Of a stretch of 64,000 nt of DNA, positions 57,276 through 64,000 are shown piece by piece; position 1 is the first letter of the stretch; each line of letters begins with the position of its first letter. Origin of the DNA: Magicicada septendecula (lineage: Eukaryota; Arthropoda; Insecta; Hemiptera; Cicadidae); the NCBI GenBank assembly GCA_034769895.1, contig JAWRYS010001449.1, forward strand, positions 124,001 to 188,000. Reading direction: 5' to 3'. The position numbers were made by a program, and so were the translations under genes. The notes beneath the pieces were generated by a model, which had not been told where the DNA came from, did no database searches, and worked only from the letters and a program-made list of their open reading frames with translations.

Positions 57276-58500
57276 TCAGTCATCTGCTAAGTGGTCTGAA
57301 TGATATCTTTTTAGTTTTCTGGTATTGAAAACCCCACGTATTACGATGATGTTCGTGCATTCTCGTAGCTGGTAAGTAGCGCTTCCAATTTTACGTGTGA
57401 TAACATACGGACCTTCATATAAAGCGGAAAGCTTTGAAATTATATTTTGTGCTGCATCTGAGAGTTTGTGTATCCATATTAGCACCTTATCTCCAACTTC
57501 AAATTTAGTGATTTTGTTGGATTTATTGAGTCGAGCGGCTTGCCTTTCTCCTCTCTCTTTAATACGCAACTGTATTTTGTTTAGGTTTACCTTTTCGGTA
57601 TTGATCACTGTAGGGTCGATATATTTTTCCCAATCTCTAGTCAGTCTAATTCCAAATTGTGCCTCATATGGCGTTAACTTGATGGTATCCTGATGTGTTT
57701 CATTTAGACACGCTTTTATAATTTTGATAGAAGTAGCCCATTTGGTGTGTTTTTCTCGAACGAAGATTCTAAACAGGCTCCCTATTCCAACGTTCGGCTA
57801 TATTAGTACATGGATTCCTTATTGCAGTGTACTTTGGTTTGATACTTAATTGTTCAAGGCCTTGCATCCATTTTCGTGATGTAAACTGCGTACCATTATC
57901 CGTCAGTATACTATCTGGTTTTCCGTGACTGGTTAGTTATGTATTGTTGCAACCGTTTGAGTGTCGCATTAGTAGTTGCTCTTCGTAGTGCATATAACCA
58001 CGTATTTAGTGAAATTATCCACCATAACTAATAAATACTTTACTCCACCACTGGATACAGGAAGTGGTCCGTAATAATCCATACTAATTAATTCACCTTT
58101 GCGTGACCGTAGTATCGGATGAGTTTCTCCAGTGATAAGTTTGTTCCCACTGTCTTTACACCTTTGACAAACGTCACAGCATTTTACTACTTGGCTTATT
58201 GTCAGTCACATAGTGTCCATAGTAAAGTACTTTTTTATCAACTGTAGTGTCTTCTTTGTTCCAGGGTGTCCATACATCTGATGAATCTCTTGGATGAGTT
58301 CGATTTTAAATTCCTTGGGAATATATAATTTCCATTGGTTTTTCCACTTGCGATACAATTTATTACTTATTAATTTGTAATGTTGCTTCATTTGGTTATC
58401 ATCTTCCTCCTGAATTTTTTTTATAATCTTTTTTATTTTGTCGTTTGTTATTTGTATTTGTTTTATATTCCGTAATTTGATGGCAATGTTCTTATTTAAT
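57276..58500 (-). pseudogene. pol: Gypsy integrase, broken
   Basis: Open from 57608 to the true stop at 57276 is the integrase C-terminal part (FEVGDKVLIWIHKLSD, LYEGPYVITRKIGSATYQL, KLKRYHSDHLADD), typical of Ty3/gypsy integrases. The core is readable in changing frames between 57700 and 58100: a MDYYGPLP Asp motif, LTDNGTQFTS with the second Asp, and an AERWNRE Glu motif. The zinc-binding N-terminus (HQMYGHPGTKKT) ends the RNase H-containing frame near 58240. Several frameshifts make it nonfunctional. It is the source type of the fragment at 861-974. Confidence 0.85.
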
Positions 58501-58778
58501 TTTATTTCTATTCCATTAATATAATATTCATATTTATCTTCAGTTATTCCGTTCCAGTTGTGATCTTCTGGGTATCGGCTTAGGATATCTGCAACTATGT
58601 TTTCTTTCCCTTTGCAGTGCAAAATCTCAAAATTGTATTCTTGGATGCTGAGTATCCATCTTGTGATGCGGTTATTATTTAGATTACATTTTTGAATAAA
58701 TGTTAATGCTTTATTATCGGTTATTATTGTGAGCGGTTGGTCTAATATGTATATTCTGAATTTCTGCAGACACTGCAA
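58206..58778 (-). pseudogene. pol: Gypsy RNase H to integrase N-terminus (190 open codons)
   Basis: RNase H motifs TIITDNKALTFIQKC, RITRWILSIQEYNF and HCKGKENIVADILSRYPE are in one frame, followed by a linker and the integrase zinc-binding start. The first half of RNase H (58780-59100) lies in other frames with stops. Confidence 0.85.
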
Positions 58779-59099
58779 ATCGATAGTAGTTCTCGTTCTG
58801 TTGCGAAATAATTTTTTTCAGCATTTTTGAATGTTCTGATAGTGTACACAATGATGGCAATCTCCCCATTATCGTCAATCTGGTATAGCTGTCCACCATA
58901 TGCCTAATTGCTGGCATCAGACTGCAGGTAAAACCGTTTTCCTTGTATGGGGAACTTGAGCGTTACAGTATTTATGAATAGGTCTTTTACCCGTTGGAAT
59001 TGCTCTTCCATCGCCGAGTTCCATTGGAATTTATTACCCTTTTGCAATAGTTTAAGTAGCAGTTGAGTATATTCAGCATACTTGTCGGTGAATTTATTG

Positions 59100-59811
59100 T
59101 AAAAGTTTAAGTCCTAAGAAACCTTTTAACTGTTTGGGGTTTCTAGGTGTTGGAAACTTTAAGATAGGGGTTACTTTATCTGGTGTTGCCTTAATACCGT
59201 TTGTTGTTAAACAGTAACCAAGATACTGAATCTCTTTACGGAAAAACTGCGATTTCTCCAAATTAATTGTCATGTTAGCATTTTAAAAATTTTTTAGTAA
59301 GTTTTCTAAATGCATAACATGTTCCTGTTCATTATTAGAAAAATATAGAATGTCATCTACGTAAATGATGGTGTTCTTCTTTACTTTGTCTGTAAGTACA
59401 TAGTCTAGCCCACGTGCTAAACTCACGAGGCTTGTACTTAGGCCAAATGGTGTTATCTTAAAACGGTAGCATTTACCTTCATGTATGAAGCCCGTATAGT
59501 CACGACACTGTTCCTTTAGGGGTACCTGCAAAAAACTTGTTCAGGTCTATGGTAGACATAACTTTTATGTTGTTACACCTTGCCAATATCTCGTTTATTG
59601 GAGGTGGTCCTTCATAGTCTGGTATTGTCACACTATTTACCTTCCGGGCATCCAAACACAAGCGCACTCTTCCGTCCCTTTTTATTACAGTTACCAGAGG
59701 ATTAATGTAGGGGCTTTGGGCTCGTTCTATTATCCCATATTCAAGCATTCTCCTAATTTCAGCCTGTACGGCCTTCTGCTACTTAATACGCACGGGCCAT
59801 CCTTTTTGCAG
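59100..59811 (-). pseudogene. pol: Gypsy reverse transcriptase, broken by a frameshift
   Basis: The frame from 59748 has MLEYGIIERAQSPYINPLV, the RLCLDARKVN motif and the catalytic motif A in VMSTIDLNKFF. It then shifts near 59525. The frame from 59531 continues with CRDYTGFIHEGKCYRFKITPFGLS and the YVDD box (IIYVDDILYFSN). Residues before 59748 (QKGWPV) still belong to the RT lead-in, with a stop in between. RT is split from the protease by an insertion. Confidence 0.87.
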
Positions 59812-61395
59812 ATACTATGACGTGTCGGCTACGTCATAATCCAGGGAACCTGTGATAATTGACACTAGCCAATTATACAGGCTGCCTACGTTGTAACAAA
59901 CTGAAACGCAAAACACAAGACTAACAAAATTACAATTATTCTAATTATAGGAAACAAGGGGAGGGGTTTAACTGATTTATGCACTCACTTTAGTATGTTA
60001 CAAAGATGACATCCCTTTTATTCACCTAGTATACGTAACACATTACAAATAAAGATATTATTTACTGTGAGATTGTAAGGGGGTTTTCTATCTAAAATAA
60101 AATGATCATTTAGATAATGATTTTACCTCGGATCTGAGTCTTTCTTTTTCTTGTTAAGAATTTTCAAATTTACCATACTTGATTATATGATTACATTATT
60201 CCTTAAGTACCATTTGAAGAATGGTTTTATTTAGTTGAGCAACTTTTGAAGTTACATAACGAAAGTTAAGTTACAACGTATGATTACAAGAATTGGTGGT
60301 TACACCAGTTTAGATCTTGGAGCTTATTGATTGTTTTTTGAAAGTCTTTCATCTTTAATTACTTATATTTTAAAATATGTATTACTCACGGAAGATGAGC
60401 TCCCGCGTCACCTCTTATATTATGGTTAACTGTCCGTGTCTTGACGAGTGATTCTTTCGTACTCTTGTAGTCGAGGATTGTCCTAGGGGTAGTCTGTCCA
60501 GTAATGATGAAATGGATGTGATGGTGCCAGCTAACGTGAAGTCGTCAGGATTCTCGACGATAGAGTAAAGGCAGTATAGTTCGAAGTCGTCACTTTTCAC
60601 TGTTATTCACATCACCTGTTTAATTGCACCGTCATGTTGGAGTTTACATATTGTTTGTACATTATGTTGGAATTTCTTTTAACTTGAACAATATTTGACT
60701 GGTTATTTAAATTACAGGAGATGTCACCTCTTACACACGTTTTTCCTTTTTCTTACATGTTTGTTTCACAAAAATTTACTCACTACATATTCGTTACTTA
60801 TGTCTAGCTGTCCACACTTTTAGTGGAAGTTAACACTTAAATTAAAATACACACAAAATAACATTTTGTGAAGAGCCCCAGCAAGGAGCTGTTTACAGTT
60901 AGAAAGTTTACAGTTAATCCCTAGTTGTTACAACAGGAAAGTCGCAACGACGCGGAGCAAATACTCCGCCATAATATAGTTCCATCTTTTATTTAATACT
61001 ACAGTCTTAACAGTTAGACAAAATAAACAATCGAGATTTTCCTCGTATACTGAAATTATTACACCTATTACTAGTGACTTTAAATTATTAATTATTTACA
61101 TTATGGTTTACACGTATTTGTTATTTAATGCCGGCCCGGTATACAAGTTGAATCCGGAATTCACAGGTCATAGCATGATAAGTTTAATAAAGTGTTAACA
61201 GTTTTATTCTTTAACTTTTGCTTCCACAATTTTAATTAATTAATACTAGTTAATTTTTCTTATTTAAATCCCATCACTACCATGAGTTAATCCAGGGGTA
61301 ATTGGTTTAATAGTGCGATCTAATGTTTTTTAACTAACTTCCCATTCTTCGATTTCTATTATTAAATTTTTTATTTTTTTACAATTTAAATCGTC
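59812..61395. mobile_element. 1.58-kb insertion between gypsy protease and RT
   Basis: The pol frame jumps from TDNTPYC (ending about 61396) to QKGWPV (starting about 59811). In related elements these motifs are adjacent, so about 1.58 kb was inserted. The left end carries a perfect 8-bp inverted repeat, TATGACGT (59816-59823) and ACGTCATA (59831-59838), and TGACG also occurs in inverted sense at the other end (61388-61392). No ORF of note is inside. It could be a solo LTR or a non-autonomous DNA element. Exact borders and target duplication are not clear. Confidence 0.55.
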
Positions 61396-61980
61396 ACAAT
61401 ACGGCGTGTTATCAGTTACCTGGAAGTGATGTCCGTACCCCTTGATGAGGCCTGGTCGCTCATCAAACACTTCTCTGTAATGATATAACAGTTGCTCTAG
61501 CTGGCTCCTCATTGTTATGTCCACCTCCTCTATTTCGTTGATCTTACTATTTATTCCGTCTTCTTGTATCGCCATTAGTGGTATCTCACAAGAACTTTCA
61601 TCCCCTATTGTTTTTAACTCTGTTTTTAATTGGATCTTATTTTTTGGTGTGTTAATTATGCTTCCGGTTTGCTTGAGAAAATTCATTCCGAGTATGCACT
61701 CTTGTACAAGACTTGGTATTATTAAAAAACACAATAAAAACTTAAACTATCATTAATGCTAACTTCACAAAATATTAGTTTTCTAATATGTTTTGACTTG
61801 TTATCTATAGTGCTAATTATAGTAGTGTTAATTACGCTTAGGATCTCATGTTTACCAATCTTACTTTGATTATTAGTATACCAATTTTTGGATAATGCAT
61901 TAATCACACTTCCGATGTCAATCAAGGCATTTACATTTATATTATTTACTTTAATTACTAATTCTGGACTTTAAGAGTTT
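61330..61980 (-). pseudogene. pol: Gypsy protease and protease-RT linker, frameshifted
   Basis: The retropepsin motif reads ALIDIGSVINALS (near 61915), with Ile where active enzymes have Thr or Ser after the catalytic Asp. The frame changes near 61735. The second half has the flap/dimer motif ILGMNFLKQTGSII and then the linker LLYHYREVFDERPGLIKGYGHHFQVTDNTPYC, characteristic of Ty3/gypsy pol before RT. Inactive. Confidence 0.82.
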
Positions 61981-62830
61981 CTATCTTAATGTTTTGTCCG
62001 TTCTCCTCCATTAGTTCTTTTCTCATATCCGGGAAGATTGTATTTACGAATGCGCTGGGCTCTTTAAATGCGTTTGTTTGTTTACAAGCAACCGGGTGCG
62101 TTGACCTCGTATCTAGCTGTCACAGGCCACTTTCTCGTGAAGTAGCGGGTCGTCCACCCTCTTTACTGCCAGCTGTTCGACTTTCAACAACTAAAGAATT
62201 TATTGGCTGTCGGTCACTTTCTCCTCGTGGCTTTTATGAAAACTTTTCTCTCCATCCCTGTCTGGGCTTGTTGATCCCATTGTTCTCTCGAGGCTGTTGT
62301 TGCTCATTCTTAAATTTCATTTTGGTTCGTTCACCTGTTTTCTGCAATTCATTATTTACTCTAGTACTTATTCCCATATATTCGTGCAGTAATACTTCAA
62401 AGCTATTGATAGTGGTGATACCTCTCGTTACCACTGCTATCTGAATCTCTATTATAGTGGCGTGCTAATTTCTTTATTAGGTGCCGATCTGATAGAATTG
62501 GTATTAATTGTCTGCATTGGAGTACAAATCGTTCCATATATTGTTTCATGCTGAGGGACCCGTTAGGATTAAACCGTCCATATTCCAGCTGATCACGGAT
62601 TCGCTCCTATTGAGTAGCCCTCCAATATTTCTCCACAAATATTTCTTCAAATTCCTAAAATATATTTACCTGTCCCCTTACAATGCGCCACCAGATGGCC
62701 GCTTCACCTGTCAAATGTCTACTTAGCCATCTTGTATTTTCTGATGGGTAGTAGGTTTCTTGTACTTCTTTCAATTCTTTAAGAAACTCCATCGGAAAAC
62801 TGTCTTCACCATCGAAGACACTGTCTTCAG
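61981..62830 (-). pseudogene. gag: Gypsy gag remnant related to the array gag
   Basis: Minus-strand frames give FPMEFLKELKEVQETYY, TRWLSRHLTGEAAIWWRIVRG and, after a stop, an FEEIFVEKYW motif. These align in order with NPMEFLERLEEF, DNWWIVVRPEI and FKRQFKEKYW in the array gag. Several stops follow, and the tail toward 62000 has Gln/Asn-rich pieces. This homology ties the pol-bearing element at 57-62 kb and the pol-less array units to one gag lineage. The N-terminal coiled coil is not seen. Upstream sequence belongs to another gag type. Confidence 0.75.
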
Positions 62831-63176
62831 CATAGACAAGCGCTTCCACTCTCTTCTGGTGTATTGCCATTGTAACAGTTGTAGTTCACTATCTCCATCA
62901 GTAAATATCTATCACCAATGTCATTCAGAAATTCTCTGGTGCTCTATGATAGGCCAGTCTAACTAGCAAGTCAATACTTGCTTCAAACTGTTCTGCATAA
63001 GAGTTCTTGCTGTAAGGTGACACTTTCTGTAGTAGCTCTAAGGCAGATACTTGAAAGCAAGAATAAGTGAAACCAATAATATGTGCTTGCGACTTCAAAT
63101 TGCTGAAGATATGTTGTCCAGTAGTGCTTCCATCAAATGTTGGGCCCTTGATATGAATAGGCATGACTGCAGTCAA
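62831..63176 (-). pseudogene. gag: Fragment of a second retrotransposon gag type
   Basis: The frame from 63176 reads as a gag capsid piece of the type widespread in arthropod LTR elements. It has an HIKGPTFDGSTT start, then SALELLQKVSP, FEASIDLLVRLAYHRAPENF and, after stops, KRVEALVYA. A part in the middle is missing between SPYSKNSY and AEQFEAS. It directly abuts the gypsy gag at about 62830 in the same orientation, so two gag types are joined. Stops at 62925 and beyond show it is dead. Confidence 0.6.
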
Positions 63177-64000
63177 AGTAACTCTCTCTGTTACCTTATT
63201 TTCTGTACTTTTTTGGACTTTACCTTTTTTGGTACAATCTGTTGAACAATTTGATTTGAAACACAGGGTTGTTTTTTCATTGAATGTACAGCTTCTGTTT
63301 TAATCTGTTATTTTACATTTGCAGTCCACTTCTCTACTACAGATAATTTTACCTCTTGCCCACTGAGATCACCATGTAATTCACCCACACCTCCACATAG
63401 TAGAACCCAACTCTGCAGCAGTATGCTCTTGCAATTGCCTTTGTTCCTATATCAGTGCTTTTATGTGTCCGGTTTCTTGCTGATGTTCTTCTTTTTGTCA
63501 TTATATCTAAGCAGGGATGCTTTTAATGAACTAAATGAATAAGGATTACCTTCTTAGTCCATCCTGTGGCTTCCTTATATAAATTTGAATGATGTAAAAA
63601 CAACATGTCTCAGAACTTATGTTCCATCATCAGATGCATTTCACTCGGAGGTCGTCAATACATTGAGACACAACACATATTTAAACGCAAAAAACTAATT
63701 AACAATAGCGCACGAAGTTCACGGTGCACACCGTACAGTGTAATATCCACACTGCCATCTGTTGTCATTGTTGTCTGATGCGGGCTTCAGGCGTTCAGAG
63801 AATTGCAATGCTGTATCATACAATGTGTTGGAATGAAAATTCAGCTGGTCATTTAACAAATACTTGGGATAAAATTTATACACCTTATATACTTCAAACT
63901 CCTCAGTAGCACCCATGTACCGGCCTTACTTGCAAACATCTGTTGCATATAAGATTTGTAGCAAAATCTGTGTAATTGTGGTTACTATTACATTCAAACT
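63177..64000. other. Noncoding right edge with possible retroelement tail
   Basis: No ORF with a recognisable domain. At 63600-63640 the minus strand reads CATCTGATGATGGAACATA followed by AGTTCTGAGACATGTTG, a pattern I associate loosely with 3' parts of dispersed insect retroelements. That link is weak. Confidence 0.3.

Noticed and set aside
59812..61395. Assignment of the gypsy insertion as a solo LTR of one of the elements in this window
   Set aside because: It shows no clear match to the LTRs of the BEL, TRIM, outer or array elements, and no TG/CA ends with a target duplication could be fixed.

Overview
The window looks like repeat-rich nuclear DNA of an arthropod, most likely an insect. 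It is AT-rich. It carries BEL/Pao and Ty3/gypsy-type LTR retrotransposons, half of a Tigger/pogo DNA transposon, and two small exons with AG/GT splice borders. The primer-binding sites match the 3' end of insect tRNA-Lys(CUU) as I know it from Drosophila. I saw no bacterial gene, rRNA gene, tRNA gene or CRISPR array. The species cannot be named from this.

Region 1, 1-31679: a head-to-tail array of six minus-strand LTR-retrotransposon units. Each has a tRNA-Lys(CUU) primer-binding site, a 668-codon gag (or a broken copy), a -1 frameshift signal at the gag stop, only about 55 codons of pol frame, then 150-bp repeats and a long polypurine tract, and then the LTR-like block shared with the next unit. 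No reverse transcriptase is left in the array. Units 1 and 6 encode intact gag, except that unit 6 is split by a miniature element (TRIM, 27722-28877) that uses the same primer-binding site. Units 3-5 form an exact 3316-bp tandem triplication of a unit already killed by three shared lesions. The left end of unit 1 is joined to the tail of a different gypsy element, which also occurs at 57 kb.

Region 2, 31680-39248: lower-repeat DNA with a 1.4-1.6 kb tandem duplication. It carries a pair of phase-0 exons (20 and 31 codons) rich in SUMO-type motifs. The second exon of the right copy has lost its splice acceptor. A 3'-truncated Tigger transposon follows.

Region 3, 39249-53566: an LTR element with 1.12-kb LTRs and an ATAT target duplication. 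It encodes a coiled-coil gag-like ORF and an intact 334-codon ORF of unknown function, with no recognisable pol. A 7706-bp BEL/Pao element with its own LTRs and a frameshifted polyprotein is nested inside it in the opposite orientation.

Region 4, 53567-64000: noncoding DNA with a four-copy 125-bp repeat. A decayed minus-strand Ty3/gypsy element (gag, protease, RT, RNase H, integrase) follows, interrupted by a 1.58-kb insertion between protease and RT. Next to its gag is a fragment of a second gag type. This gypsy gag is a relative of the array gag, so related autonomous elements may once have supplied pol functions to the array family; this is inference.
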